64,000 bases of DNA, from contig NZ_JTJW01000005.1 in the NCBI RefSeq assembly GCF_000805385.1, forward strand, positions 248,001-312,000, given 5' to 3'. How positions within the stretch are numbered: position 1 is the stretch's first letter; every line of letters starts with the position of its first letter. Position numbers and translations under genes: made by a program. Origin of the DNA: Mycolicibacterium setense. Lineage in GTDB: Bacteria; Actinomycetota; Actinomycetes; Mycobacteriales; Mycobacteriaceae. Under the pieces are notes generated by a model that was not told the DNA's origin, made no database searches, and saw only the letters and a program-made list of their open reading frames with translations. Below, piece by piece: positions 16,267 to 27,217 of this stretch.

Positions 16267-17181
16267 ATGAGCGTTGAAACGCTCAAGACGATGACCTATG
16301 AGGTCACCGACCGGATCGCACGAATCACCTTCAATCGTCCCGAAAAAGGCAACTCGATCGTCGCCGACACCCCGCTGGAGCTGCAGGCCCTGGTCGAGCG
16401 TGCGGACCTGGATCCCAATGTTCACGTGATCCTGGTATCCGGCCGCGGTCAGGGGTTCTGTGCGGGTTTCGACCTGTCCGCCTACGCCGACGGCACGGGC
16501 GAGGCCGGGGGAGGCCGCTACGACGGGACGGTGCTGTCCGGGAAAACCCAAGCGGTGAACCATCTCCCGGACCAACCGTGGGATCCGATGGTGGACTACC
16601 AGATGATGAGCCGGTTCGTGCGCGGCTTCTCCAGCCTCATGCATGCCGACAAGCCGACCGTGGTCAAGATCCACGGTTACTGTGTGGCCGGTGGCACCGA
16701 CATCGCGCTGCACGCCGACCAGGTGATCGCGGCTGCCGACGCCAAGATCGGTTACCCGCCCATGCGGGTGTGGGGAGTTCCGGCTGCCGGCCTGTGGGCG
16801 CACCGGCTGGGCGACCAACGCGCCAAACGCCTTCTGTTCACCGGGGATTGCATCACCGGCGCTCAGGCCGCCGAATGGGGGCTGGCCGTCGAGGCTCCTG
16901 AGCCTCAGGATTTGGATGAGCGCACCGAACGACTCGTCGCGCGCATCGCCGCCATGCCCGTCAACCAACTCATCATGGCCAAACTGGCCTGTAACTCCGC
17001 GCTGCTGCAGCAGGGGGTGGCGACCAGTCGGATGGTGAGCACCGTGTTCGACGGCATCGCGCGGCACACTCCAGAAGGGCACGCCTTCGTGGCCGATGCG
17101 GTTGAACACGGCTTCCGCGAGGCGGTGCGTCACCGCGACGAGCCGATGGGCGACTACGGGCGCAGGTCTTCCGAGGTGTGA
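16267..17181 (+). CDS. echA4: Enoyl-CoA hydratase/isomerase family protein (EchA4-like)
   Basis: Crotonase-fold protein of 304 residues. The oxyanion-hole segments are present (GFCAGFDLSAYADG near residues 62-75 and HGYCVAGGTDIALHAD near 137-152). The two catalytic Glu positions of classical hydratases are not conserved (the segment is YPPMRVWGVPAAG), so hydratase activity should not be assumed. The ATG at 16267 follows GGGAGG at 16254-16259. Gene order and sequence correspond to M. tuberculosis Rv0673. A PaaX-type regulator starts one base after its stop. Confidence 0.88.
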   Translation: MSVETLKTMTYEVTDRIARITFNRPEKGNSIVADTPLELQALVERADLDPNVHVILVSGRGQGFCAGFDLSAYADGTGEAGGGRYDGTVLSGKTQAVNHLPDQPWDPMVDYQMMSRFVRGFSSLMHADKPTVVKIHGYCVAGGTDIALHADQVIAAADAKIGYPPMRVWGVPAAGLWAHRLGDQRAKRLLFTGDCITGAQAAEWGLAVEAPEPQDLDERTERLVARIAAMPVNQLIMAKLACNSALLQQGVATSRMVSTVFDGIARHTPEGHAFVADAVEHGFREAVRHRDEPMGDYGRRSSEV

Positions 17182-17182
17182 C

Positions 17183-17914
17183 ATGCCCGTGCTGAAGCGG
17201 ATGACGGCCAGGTCGGTGGTGCTGAGCGTGCTGCTCGGCGCCCATCCGGCCTGGGCGAGTGCCGCCGAACTGGTCAGGCTGACAGCCGATTTCGACATCA
17301 AAGAGCCGACTCTGCGGGTGGCCTTGACCCGCATGGTTGGCGCCGGTGACCTGGTCCGCTCCGAGGATGGGTACCGGTTGTCGGACCGGCTGCTGACCCG
17401 CCAGCGCCGGCAGGACGATGCGATCGATCCGCGGCTGCGCGAGTACGACGGTCAGTGGTTGACGCTCGTCATCACCAGTGTCGGTACCGATGCCCGCACC
17501 CGGGCTTCGCTGCGGAACACATTGCAGCAGCACCGGTTCGGTGAACTGCGCGAGGGGGTGTGGATGCGTCCGGACAATCTCGATCAGGCGTTGCCGCAGG
17601 AGATCACCGACCGGGTGCGGGTGCTGCGCTCCCGCGACCAGGACCCGGCCGGCCTGGCCGCCATGCTGTGGGACCTGCCCGGCTGGCGACGCTCGGGTGA
17701 GGAGCTTCTGGCAGAGATCGGCGCCGCGAACGACATCCCGGGACGGTTCGTGGCGGCCGCCGGTATCGTGCGTCATCTGCTGGCGGACCCGGTGCTGCCC
17801 GACGAGCTGCTGCCGGACAACTGGCCGGGTGACGAATTGCGCAAGGCGTACAACGATTTCGCCGCCGAACTCGTCGTGCGGCGCGACGATACCCAACTCA
17901 TGGAGGCGACATGA
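17183..17914 (+). CDS. PaaX-family transcriptional regulator
   Basis: Winged-helix regulator of 243 residues (N-terminal PaaX HTH, residues about 8-65, TLRVALTRMVGAGDLVR; central and C-terminal PaaX effector domains). PaaX family members repress aromatic or acyl-CoA catabolic genes and respond to CoA thioesters. It sits between two crotonase genes, beginning one base after echA4 and overlapping echA5 by ATGA, so it is almost certainly co-transcribed and may regulate this operon. It corresponds to M. tuberculosis Rv0674. Confidence 0.88.
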   Translation: MPVLKRMTARSVVLSVLLGAHPAWASAAELVRLTADFDIKEPTLRVALTRMVGAGDLVRSEDGYRLSDRLLTRQRRQDDAIDPRLREYDGQWLTLVITSVGTDARTRASLRNTLQQHRFGELREGVWMRPDNLDQALPQEITDRVRVLRSRDQDPAGLAAMLWDLPGWRRSGEELLAEIGAANDIPGRFVAAAGIVRHLLADPVLPDELLPDNWPGDELRKAYNDFAAELVVRRDDTQLMEAT

Positions 17915-18678
17915 CCGAAGCTGTACGGGTCGAGCGCAACGGCCCGGTGACCACGGTCATCATCGACCGGCCACACGCCCGCAACGCCGTCGACGGCCCG
18001 ACTGCCGCGGCGCTCTATGCCGCGTTCGAGCAATTCGACGCCGATGAGGACGCCGCGGTCGCGGTGCTGGCCGGCGACGGCGGAACCTTTTGTGCGGGCG
18101 CCGACCTGAAGGCCTTCGGCACCCCGGAGATGAACCGGCTGGATCCGGCGGGCCCCGGACCGATGGGGCCGAGCCGAATGGTGTTGTCCAAGCCGGTGAT
18201 CGCCGCGGTCAGTGGCCATGCGGTGGCCGGCGGATTGGAACTGGCGCTGTGGTGTGACCTGCGGGTGGTCGAGGAGGACGCGGTGATGGGCGTGTTCTGC
18301 CGTCGCTGGGGAGTGCCGCTGATCGACGGTGGCACCGTGCGACTGCCCCGGCTGATCGGGCAGAGCCGGGCGATGGACCTGATCCTGACCGGACGTGCGG
18401 TCGAGGCGACCGAAGCGCACGCGATCGGCCTGGCCAACCGGGTGGTGCCCAAGGGCCAAGCGCGCCGGCATGCTGAGGAACTCGCCGCCGAACTGGCGAA
18501 GCTACCTCAAGAATGTATGCGGGCCGACCGCCTTTCGGCGCTGCACCAATGGGGCGAATCCGAGCAGGCCGCAATGGAATTCGAGTTCGCCAGCATCGAT
18601 CGGGTCAAACACGAGGCCGCCCACGGTGCCGGACGGTTCGCGGCGGGTGCGGGCAGGCACGGAGCCAGCGCCAGCTAG
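17911..18678 (+). CDS. echA5: Enoyl-CoA hydratase/isomerase family protein (EchA5-like)
   Basis: Crotonase-fold protein of 255 residues with the oxyanion-hole motifs TFCAGADLKAF and GHAVAGGLELALWCD. As in its neighbour, both catalytic Glu of true hydratases are replaced (FCRRWGVPLIDGG), so it may act on another acyl-CoA reaction. Its ATG overlaps the PaaX gene stop (ATGA 17911-17914). Its TAG stop forms the palindrome CTAG (18675-18678) with the stop of the convergent lipoprotein gene. Confidence 0.88.
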   Translation: MTEAVRVERNGPVTTVIIDRPHARNAVDGPTAAALYAAFEQFDADEDAAVAVLAGDGGTFCAGADLKAFGTPEMNRLDPAGPGPMGPSRMVLSKPVIAAVSGHAVAGGLELALWCDLRVVEEDAVMGVFCRRWGVPLIDGGTVRLPRLIGQSRAMDLILTGRAVEATEAHAIGLANRVVPKGQARRHAEELAAELAKLPQECMRADRLSALHQWGESEQAAMEFEFASIDRVKHEAAHGAGRFAAGAGRHGASAS

Positions 18679-19091
18679 CCCTTGTTCACCTTGTTGTTGC
18701 TGCCGGTGTTGGTGACCTTCGGGTCGCCCGCGGCGTAGGTGACGGTGTTGTTCAGCCCGATGATGGTGAGCCCCTTGTCGATCCGCTCGAACGTGATCTT
18801 GTTGTCGGATCCGCCGATGTTCACATTGGCGCAGGTGCCCTTGACCGTCAGCGTGTTGTTGGTGCCACCGACCGTGAGGGACTTGCCGTCGGCGCAGTCG
18901 ATGTCCGTCGTGGTCCCGACCGACATGTAATTGATGGTGTTGCCGACCTCGACGTTGACCCCGGACTGTCCCGCGGTGGCGCTGGGCGTACTGGTGTCCG
19001 AGCTTTCGGAGCCGCAGGCCGCCAAGGTCAGCGCAGCGGCGGCGGCACCGGCGACGAGGATCAGTCGAATGTGGGGGAAACGCGTGAGCAC
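18675..19091 (-). CDS. DUF3060 lipoprotein
   Basis: Exported protein of 138 residues with a lipoprotein signal (lipobox LAAC, Cys26) and then a Ser/Thr linker. The rest is a DUF3060 domain made of short repeating beta-strands (NNTLTVKGTC, SDNKITFE, LNNTVTY, SNNKVNKG), typical of a beta-solenoid. GTG start. Function unknown in the family, which is common in mycobacteria. It lies 41 bases downstream of a second DUF3060 gene on the same strand, so the two probably form a transcription unit. Confident about family, not about role. Confidence 0.85.
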   Translation of the reverse strand: MLTRFPHIRLILVAGAAAAALTLAACGSESSDTSTPSATAGQSGVNVEVGNTINYMSVGTTTDIDCADGKSLTVGGTNNTLTVKGTCANVNIGGSDNKITFERIDKGLTIIGLNNTVTYAAGDPKVTNTGSNNKVNKG

Positions 19092-19132
19092 GGTGGGTCT
19101 CTGCTTTCTGGTTCGGGCTTGATCAGACTTGA

Positions 19133-19522
19133 TCAGGCGGGGACGCGGCTGATCTGGTTGGTCATCCCCAGTTCACGGCCGCGGTCGATGAGTGCCGGTT
19201 CGCCGTTCTTGAAGAACACGGTCTGGTCGTAGCCGTACACGGTGACGTCGTTGATCACGTTGTCGGCGATGATGACGTTGGACGACCCCTGCACGGTCAC
19301 GGCCCAGCAGGTACCCAACGCGTTGACCCGGTTTCCGGTTCCGTTGACGATCAGGGTGGAGTTGTTGCAATCCAAGGTTTGTTCGATGCCTTGCCCGGTG
19401 ATGTGGGTGTCACCGTTCTTGGCTGCCGCGCCGGGTGCACCGACGGTGAGCGCCAGCGGCAACGCGAGCGTGCCGGCGGCGAGCCCGACAAACATCCTCC
19501 GGCCCACAGCTGTCCAATTCAC
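19133..19522 (-). CDS. DUF3060 secreted protein
   Basis: Secreted protein of 129 residues: Sec signal peptide (hydrophobic stretch FVGLAAGTLALPLALTV, cleavage likely after GAAA near residue 35) followed by a DUF3060 domain with the same repeat style as its neighbour (NNSTLIVNGTGNRVN, SSNVIIADNVIND). It has no lipobox, unlike its partner. The start is GTG at 19522, supported by GGAAGGGGAA just upstream; the longer ORF to 19633 adds a non-signal Arg-rich leader. First gene of the two-gene DUF3060 unit. Confidence 0.82.
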   Translation of the reverse strand: MNWTAVGRRMFVGLAAGTLALPLALTVGAPGAAAKNGDTHITGQGIEQTLDCNNSTLIVNGTGNRVNALGTCWAVTVQGSSNVIIADNVINDVTVYGYDQTVFFKNGEPALIDRGRELGMTNQISRVPA

Positions 19523-19654
19523 GGTGAGTTCCCCTTCCGATCTGCTGCGAGAAGAGTACGTGGCGCTCTCCGCGCGGCGGTAAGTGTTGACCAGTTTGAC
19601 GGGCGTTCGCCGACAGGTCGCGTGCGGTGTCACTGCTGGGTACCGTGTTCAGCA

Positions 19655-20239
19655 ATGCGTCGGTGTGTTGTTCAGACTGCTGCCGTGGCAGTCACAGCAG
19701 TGGTGACCGTCGCGGGGTGTTCGCACACCATCGACGGAGCTGCCGAACGTGCGTCGGCCGACACCACAGACCCCGATCGCAGCTTCGGGTACGTCGATGA
19801 CCGTTGCGGACTGCTCGTCGACAGCACGGTGCAGGAGATCATGGCGGCCGACCACGTGGTGCGTCCGTACAGCGGCGCGGTCTGCCAATACGTGCTGTCG
19901 CGCAACGCCCGGCCCGGTCCGGAGCCCGCCGCCGGATCGCCCGCCATGCTCGACGTGATCTTCTCCTGGTTCGAGAAGGGCTCGTTGGAACGTGAGCGGG
20001 CGGTGGCCGGCAGCAGGGGCGCACAGATCACCGACGTGGTGGTCGAGCGGCACAAGGCATTCATCGCGCGCCGCGACGTGACCGGCGCTGCCTGCTCGGC
20101 GACCGCAGCCGCCGGCCCTGGCGTGATCAGCTGGTGGGTGCAACTGCGCGGTGCGGGCAGTGCCGTGCCCGGCGGCAAGGGCGATCCGTGCCAGGACGCC
20201 AAGAAATTGCTGTCGGCCACGCTTCAAGCGGAACTGTGA
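19655..20239 (+). CDS. DUF3558-like lipoprotein
   Basis: Lipoprotein of 194 residues: signal peptide with lipobox VAGC (Cys22), then a DUF3558-type domain (CGLLVDSTVQEIMAA near residue 51, paired Cys, C-terminal GDPCQDAKKLL). The ATG at 19655 (MRRCVVQTAAV) gives a proper signal peptide; the upstream open frame does not. The next gene, another lipoprotein of the same kind, overlaps its stop by GTGA, so the two are translationally coupled. Function unknown. Confidence 0.8.
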   Translation: MRRCVVQTAAVAVTAVVTVAGCSHTIDGAAERASADTTDPDRSFGYVDDRCGLLVDSTVQEIMAADHVVRPYSGAVCQYVLSRNARPGPEPAAGSPAMLDVIFSWFEKGSLERERAVAGSRGAQITDVVVERHKAFIARRDVTGAACSATAAAGPGVISWWVQLRGAGSAVPGGKGDPCQDAKKLLSATLQAEL

Positions 20240-20769
20240 CCGTGGCGCACCGCTACCTCGCAATGAGGTGTCTGGCCGGCATCGCAGCCGGCGTCGCGCT
20301 GACGGCGTGCGGGCCCGCGGAAGAACCGTCGGCCCCCGAGCCGGCCGGGCCGGGCGGCGGCTTTCACGGCGCGGACTGCAACGGCATCACCGACGCTGAC
20401 ATCGCGGATGCCGTCGGATCGTCGATGTTCACCAAGGCCGTGGTCAGCGACACCGGCTGCTTCTGGCAGGAGAACACCGTCCTCGGGACCTTCGGAGCCG
20501 GGATGGGCATCTCCACGTGGTGGTATCGGGGAAGTGACATGGACACCGAGAGGATGCTGGAGACCCGGGCGGGACGCACCCTCACCGAGCTGTCCATCGA
20601 CGGCAATCAGGGTTTCCGCGCAGCGGACGCGAATGTCTGCAGTATCTACGTGGCCAAGGGCCAGGATGTGATCACCTGGTCGATCCAGACGATGAACCCG
20701 GCCTCACTGCCCGATCTGTGTCAGGTCACCGAGAAACTCGCCAGGCTCAGTCAAGGCCGGGTGAACTGA
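20236..20769 (+). CDS. DUF3558-like lipoprotein
   Basis: Lipoprotein of 177 residues with lipobox LTAC, a Pro/Gly-rich linker, and a DUF3558-like domain (CNGITDADIADAVGSS; later CSIYVAKGQDVITWSIQT and LPDLCQVTEKLA). The GTG at 20236 overlaps the previous gene's stop (GTGA); ATG at 20263 is an alternative giving a shorter signal peptide. Forms a two-gene unit with the preceding lipoprotein; such pairs occur elsewhere in mycobacteria (LprB/LprC type), but I cannot assign orthology. Confidence 0.8.
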   Translation: MTVAHRYLAMRCLAGIAAGVALTACGPAEEPSAPEPAGPGGGFHGADCNGITDADIADAVGSSMFTKAVVSDTGCFWQENTVLGTFGAGMGISTWWYRGSDMDTERMLETRAGRTLTELSIDGNQGFRAADANVCSIYVAKGQDVITWSIQTMNPASLPDLCQVTEKLARLSQGRVN

Positions 20770-20849
20770 TCTGCGCTGTCTGACGGGCTACAGTTTCACG
20801 GCGACCCCCGATGGCGGCGTCATCACATCGACTCGAAGGCAGTGCGTAC

Positions 20850-21473
20850 ATGTCAGCTCGGCCGGAGGCACAGGCGGCTGGAACCAGACGTTCCCAGCCG
20901 CGGCCGGCGCGGACCACGAAGCTCAGCCGCGATGCCATCGTGAACGCAGCGCTGACGTTCCTGGACCGCGAGGGCTGGGATGCCCTGACCATCAACGCGC
21001 TGGCCGGCCAGCTCGGCACCAAGGGCCCGTCCCTCTACAACCACGTACACAGCCTCGACGATCTGCGGCGCACGGTGCGGATGCGCGTGATCGACGACAT
21101 CATCGAGATGCTCAAGACGGTGGGTTCCGGGCGCACCCGTGACGACGCGGTGGCGGTCATGGCCAGCGCATACCGCAGCTATGCCCACCACCATCCCGGT
21201 CGCTACTCGGCATTCACCCGGATGCCCTTCGGCGGGGACGATCCGGAGTACTCGGCGGCCACCAAGGCGGCGGCCGGCCCCGTCATCGAAGTTCTCACCT
21301 CCTACGGGCTGGAAGGCGAGAACGCCTTCTACGCCGCACTGCAGTTCTGGTCGGCTCTGCACGGCTTCGTCCTGCTCGAAATGACGGGTGTGATGGACGA
21401 CATCGACACCGATGCGGTGTTCACCGATATGCTGCGACGATTGGCCGCAGGTATGGGGCAACTGGAGTCGTAG
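20850..21473 (+). CDS. TetR/AcrR-family regulator
   Basis: Regulator of 207 residues with an N-terminal TetR HTH (residues about 25-70; GWDALTINALAGQLGTKGPSLYNHV contains the recognition helix) and a C-terminal ligand domain of the kind with ALHGFVLLEMTG. A basic, disordered leader precedes the HTH. The ATG at 20850 follows GAAGG; ATG 20811 is in frame upstream. It stands alone before the str operon promoter, so its target is not evident. Confidence 0.85.
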   Translation: MSARPEAQAAGTRRSQPRPARTTKLSRDAIVNAALTFLDREGWDALTINALAGQLGTKGPSLYNHVHSLDDLRRTVRMRVIDDIIEMLKTVGSGRTRDDAVAVMASAYRSYAHHHPGRYSAFTRMPFGGDDPEYSAATKAAAGPVIEVLTSYGLEGENAFYAALQFWSALHGFVLLEMTGVMDDIDTDAVFTDMLRRLAAGMGQLES

Positions 21474-21507
21474 CGTCTGACCTGGGAATAGGTCGTCGTG
21501 AGCGGGT

Positions 21508-21537
21508 TTGGTTCGGCGCGGCCAGCCCTGGTATCGT
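21508..21537 (+). promoter_or_regulatory. Putative str operon (rpsL) promoter
   Basis: TTGGTT at 21508-21513, an 18-base spacer, and TATCGT at 21532-21537. It gives a leader of about 210 bases before rpsL. The -10 is identical to that proposed for rpoB. Confidence 0.45.
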
Positions 21538-21752
21538 GGTAGATCGTGCCTGGCCGGAAGGCGCACGCTGCTGAGTGATTCGCAAGCGTGCCCGCACGCC
21601 GGGCCAATTCGCATGTCTAGCACGCATCGAAATTTCATCGGTGTAAGCACGTGCGACACGCCCGGACGCGGGGTAAGTGTCCGGGGGATAACTGCAGTAC
21701 AGAGACTTAGAAACAGCAAGAGCACCAAAAGCAACACAGAGAAAGCCGGTAC

Positions 21753-22127
21753 ATGCCAACCATCAACCAGCTGGTCCGCAAGGGTCGCCGCGACAAGGTC
21801 GCCAAGGTGAAGACGGCGGCTCTCAAGGGCAGCCCGCAGCGCCGCGGTGTGTGCACGCGTGTGTACACCACCACTCCGAAGAAGCCGAACTCGGCGCTTC
21901 GCAAGGTCGCGCGCGTGAAGCTGACCAGCGGCGTTGAGGTCACCGCCTACATCCCCGGCGAGGGCCACAACCTGCAGGAGCACTCGATGGTGCTGGTGCG
22001 CGGCGGTCGTGTGAAGGACCTCCCCGGCGTTCGTTACAAGATCATCCGCGGGTCGCTTGACACCCAGGGTGTCAAGAACCGCAAGCAGGCCCGTAGCCGC
22101 TACGGCGCCAAGAAGGAGAAGAGCTGA
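21753..22127 (+). CDS. rpsL: 30S ribosomal protein S12
   Basis: Decoding-centre protein and streptomycin target. The 124-residue product is standard, with Lys43 in TPKKPNSA and Lys88 in [10 protein letters not shown], the positions whose substitution gives streptomycin resistance; both are wild type here. First gene of the str operon; rpsG overlaps its stop by one base (TGATG). Confidence 0.98.
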   Translation: MPTINQLVRKGRRDKVAKVKTAALKGSPQRRGVCTRVYTTTPKKPNSALRKVARVKLTSGVEVTAYIPGEGHNLQEHSMVLVRGGRVKDLPGVRYKIIRGSLDTQGVKNRKQARSRYGAKKEKS

Positions 22128-22597
22128 TGCCGCGCAAGGGTCCCGCGCCGAAGCGTCCGTTGGTCAACGATCCGGTCTACGGGTCGCAGCTGGTTACCCA
22201 GCTGGTCAACAAGGTTCTGCTGGACGGCAAGAAGTCACTGGCCGAGCGCATTGTCTACGGTGCGCTGGAGCAGGCTCGCGACAAGACCGGCACCGATCCG
22301 GTCGTCACCCTCAAGCGCGCGCTCGACAACGTCAAGCCCGCCCTCGAGGTCCGCAGCCGCCGCGTCGGTGGTGCCACCTACCAGGTGCCGGTCGAGGTTC
22401 GCCCCGATCGCTCCACCACCCTGGCCCTGCGCTGGCTGGTGAGCTTCTCCAAGGCTCGTCGCGAGAAGACCATGATCGAGCGCCTCGCCAACGAGATCCT
22501 CGATGCCAGCAACGGCCTGGGTGCCGCTGTGAAGCGTCGTGAGGACACTCACAAGATGGCCGAAGCGAACCGGGCTTTCGCGCACTACCGCTGGTGA
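22127..22597 (+). CDS. rpsG: 30S ribosomal protein S7
   Basis: Head-nucleating 30S protein, 156 residues, starting [20 protein letters not shown] and ending FAHYRW as in other actinobacteria. The start ATG shares a base with the rpsL stop. In other bacteria S7 is the autorepressor of the str operon. fusA begins 88 bases later. Confidence 0.98.
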   Translation: MPRKGPAPKRPLVNDPVYGSQLVTQLVNKVLLDGKKSLAERIVYGALEQARDKTGTDPVVTLKRALDNVKPALEVRSRRVGGATYQVPVEVRPDRSTTLALRWLVSFSKARREKTMIERLANEILDASNGLGAAVKRREDTHKMAEANRAFAHYRW

Positions 22598-22685
22598 TAC
22601 CTGCGCCCCGGCATCCAGCGACGGGTGCCGGCCGGCGCGCAATCGAACACCTAATCAAGCAAGCGAAAGAGTTGGGAAGACTTCC

Positions 22686-24760
<2,075 letters not shown>

Positions 24761-24788
<28 letters not shown>

Positions 24789-24870
24789 GCATCGAGGGCC
24801 GCCAGGCCCGAGGCGCGGAGCTGAGCCGGAGTCGAGCTATCGATCACGCGAAGGCGACGGGTCAGTAAGC
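24761..24870 (+). repeat. Echo copy of the fusA 3' end
   Basis: The end of fusA (24761-24790, GATCATCGCGAAGGCGACGG and on through the stop) is repeated at 24842-24870 with one deleted base and stop TAA instead of TGA. The 51 bases between the copies resemble nothing I recognise. The second copy is out of frame with fusA and not preceded by a gene, so it looks like a remnant. Confidence 0.85.
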
Positions 24871-24955
24871 TCGTCGCGGCAACTGTCGCGGCACACAACT
24901 GAACACATCGAAATTGCTTTAAGAAAAGCACCAACAAGTCCAGGAGGACACCACA

Positions 24956-26146
24956 GTGGCGAAGGCGAAGTTCGAGCGGACGAAGCCGCACGTCAACATC
25001 GGGACCATCGGTCACGTTGACCACGGCAAGACCACGCTTACTGCAGCAATCACCAAGGTTCTGCACGACAAGTACCCCGAGTTGAACGAGTCGCGCGCAT
25101 TCGACCAGATCGACAATGCGCCTGAAGAGCGTCAGCGCGGCATCACGATCAACATCTCCCATGTGGAGTACCAGACCGAGAAGCGCCACTACGCCCACGT
25201 GGACGCCCCCGGTCACGCCGACTACATCAAGAACATGATCACCGGTGCCGCCCAGATGGACGGCGCGATCCTGGTGGTCGCCGCGACCGACGGCCCGATG
25301 CCGCAGACCCGCGAGCACGTGCTGCTGGCCCGCCAGGTGGGTGTGCCCTACATCCTGGTGGCGCTGAACAAGTCGGACGCCGTGGACGACGAGGAGCTCA
25401 TCGAGCTCGTCGAGATGGAGGTCCGCGAACTGCTGGCCGCTCAGGACTTCGACGAGGACGCCCCGGTTATCCGGGTCTCCGCGCTGAAGGCGCTCGAGGG
25501 CGACCCGAAGTGGGTCAAGTCGGTTGAGGACCTGATGGACGCGGTCGACGAGTCGATCCCGGATCCGGTTCGCGAGACCGACAAGCCGTTCCTGATGCCC
25601 GTCGAGGACGTCTTCACCATCACCGGTCGTGGCACCGTGGTGACCGGTCGCGTCGAGCGTGGCGTGATCAACGTCAACGAAGAGGTCGAGATCGTCGGCA
25701 TCCGCCCGACCACGACCAAGACCACCGTCACCGGTGTGGAAATGTTCCGCAAGCTGCTCGACCAGGGCCAGGCCGGCGACAACGTCGGTCTGCTGGTTCG
25801 TGGCATCAAGCGCGAGGACGTCGAGCGTGGCCAGGTTGTGGTCAAGCCCGGCACCACCACCCCGCACACCGAGTTCGAGGGCAGCGTCTACATCCTGTCC
25901 AAGGACGAGGGCGGCCGCCACACGCCGTTCTTCAACAACTACCGCCCGCAGTTCTACTTCCGTACCACGGACGTGACCGGCGTGGTTACCCTGCCCGAGG
26001 GCACCGAGATGGTGATGCCCGGTGACAACACCGACATCTCCGTCAAGCTGATCCAGCCCGTCGCCATGGACGAGGGCCTGCGCTTCGCGATCCGCGAGGG
26101 CGGCCGTACCGTCGGCGCCGGCCGGGTCACCAAGATCAACAAGTAG
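24956..26146 (+). CDS. tuf: Elongation factor Tu
   Basis: Aminoacyl-tRNA delivery GTPase, 396 residues. G1 is [10 protein letters not shown]3 is DAPGHADY, G4 is NKSD; the switch and beta-barrel domains are intact. GTG start with CAGGAGGA upstream. Separated from fusA by 167 bases, longer than a tight operon, and it may also have its own promoter there. It ends in VTKINK; the last codons are echoed 25 bases downstream, then a strong terminator closes the operon. Confidence 0.98.
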   Translation: MAKAKFERTKPHVNIGTIGHVDHGKTTLTAAITKVLHDKYPELNESRAFDQIDNAPEERQRGITINISHVEYQTEKRHYAHVDAPGHADYIKNMITGAAQMDGAILVVAATDGPMPQTREHVLLARQVGVPYILVALNKSDAVDDEELIELVEMEVRELLAAQDFDEDAPVIRVSALKALEGDPKWVKSVEDLMDAVDESIPDPVRETDKPFLMPVEDVFTITGRGTVVTGRVERGVINVNEEVEIVGIRPTTTKTTVTGVEMFRKLLDQGQAGDNVGLLVRGIKREDVERGQVVVKPGTTTPHTEFEGSVYILSKDEGGRHTPFFNNYRPQFYFRTTDVTGVVTLPEGTEMVMPGDNTDISVKLIQPVAMDEGLRFAIREGGRTVGAGRVTKINK

Positions 26147-26171
26147 GCTCGCCTACGTGATCAACAAGTAA
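26134..26171 (+). repeat. Echo copy of the tuf 3' end
   Basis: GATCAACAAGTA at 26134-26145 (last tuf codons and start of the stop) is repeated exactly at 26159-26170, the second copy ending in TAA instead of TAG. It mirrors the 3'-end duplication seen at fusA just upstream. The second copy also forms a small inverted repeat (CAACAA/TTGTTG). Confidence 0.75.
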
Positions 26172-26196
26172 TTGTTGGTCTGATCTAGCACTGCTG

Positions 26197-26236
26197 AAGC
26201 GGCGCTCACCTTCGGGTGAGCGCCGCTTTTGTTTTG
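26197..26236 (+). terminator. Terminator of the str operon
   Basis: Perfect 14-bp stem (26197-26210 with 26215-26228), TTCG tetraloop, and a TT-GTTTTG tail. The strongest terminator in the window by shape. Confidence 0.9.
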
Positions 26237-26325
26237 TCGGCGTGTCGTGGCAGGTCGGGTGTAACGCCTGTGATAGCTGAGACGATCTTTCTTGCATAGG
26301 TCAGTTACGGGTTGGGGGCACGAAC

Positions 26326-27159
26326 ATGAGACGACGGATATGGGCGCTGGTTTCAGCAGCCGTCTTGGCCGGCACGGCGGTCGGATTCGCGGCGGGCGCG
26401 GCACAGGCCGCGGCGTGCCCCGACCTGCACTGGATCGGCGTCGCCGGTTCGGGTGAGCGGGACGATCCGACGGTCGACGCCGGCATGGGCCGGGTGGTCT
26501 ACAACTCGCTGCGGGATCTGTCCGTGTGGGTGCAGCAGGACGGCCGGACGATGACGGCCGAGGCCGTTGCGTATCCGGCCGTGGCGGTGCCCGCCGACGG
26601 TGACCTGCTGGGCTGGGGCGGCTTCATGAGCAGTGTCGACACCGGTGTTGCCGCGCTCGGGAACCAGTACGCGGCATTCACCCAGCAGTGCCCGTCCAGC
26701 AAGGTCGTCCTGGCCGGCTACTCGCAGGGCGCGATGGTGGTCCACCGAAACCTGGCCGCGTTGTCGGGCAGCCCGAACCTGGCCGCCGCACTGCTGGTCG
26801 CCGACGGAGACCGGCTCCCCGCCGACCCGACCGTCAATCTGGGCACCGCGACCGCCGTGCCCGGAGCTGGCAAGGGCGTCGCGCAGGACTGGCCGATTCT
26901 CTCCCACGCTCCGGCAGTGCTGCCGGTGTCGGTCGGCGCTCGTACGATCAGCGTGTGCGATCGCGGCGACGCGGTGTGCGACTACGACGAGGACGCCGAA
27001 GAGGTGACCGCCAACGCGATCGCCGTGCACACCAGCTACGCCCGGTCGAGCAGCGGTGGATACCGGTGGACCTGGCCGCTGTACCGGATGCTGGGGCCGT
27101 CGCCGATGCAGCAGCAGGTGCCGACGGACGGTTCCACGGTTGGCGTCGTTCACTCCTGA
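26326..27159 (+). CDS. Cutinase-family serine esterase, secreted
   Basis: Secreted alpha/beta hydrolase of 277 residues. Signal peptide of about 28 residues (hydrophobic VSAAVLAGTAVGFAAGAA, then AQA). The nucleophile elbow is GYSQGAM (Ser near residue 133); the catalytic Asp probably lies in CDRGDAVCD, and His in AVHTSYA, the arrangement seen in mycobacterial Culp proteins. Four Cys could form two disulfides. These enzymes hydrolyse lipid esters outside the membrane. Monocistronic after the tuf terminator. Confidence 0.88.
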   Translation: MRRRIWALVSAAVLAGTAVGFAAGAAQAAACPDLHWIGVAGSGERDDPTVDAGMGRVVYNSLRDLSVWVQQDGRTMTAEAVAYPAVAVPADGDLLGWGGFMSSVDTGVAALGNQYAAFTQQCPSSKVVLAGYSQGAMVVHRNLAALSGSPNLAAALLVADGDRLPADPTVNLGTATAVPGAGKGVAQDWPILSHAPAVLPVSVGARTISVCDRGDAVCDYDEDAEEVTANAIAVHTSYARSSSGGYRWTWPLYRMLGPSPMQQQVPTDGSTVGVVHS

Positions 27160-27217
27160 TCTCCGGTGGTCTCGGGCGCTAATCTGATGGCGCCCGACCG
27201 ACGACAGGAGCCCGGAG

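Noticed and set aside
12972..16286. 1104-codon open frame on the minus strand
   Set aside because: It runs antisense to nfo, the PAP2-like gene and fadE8, all clear families; its translation is Arg/His/Gly-rich low-complexity, typical of GC-rich shadow frames.
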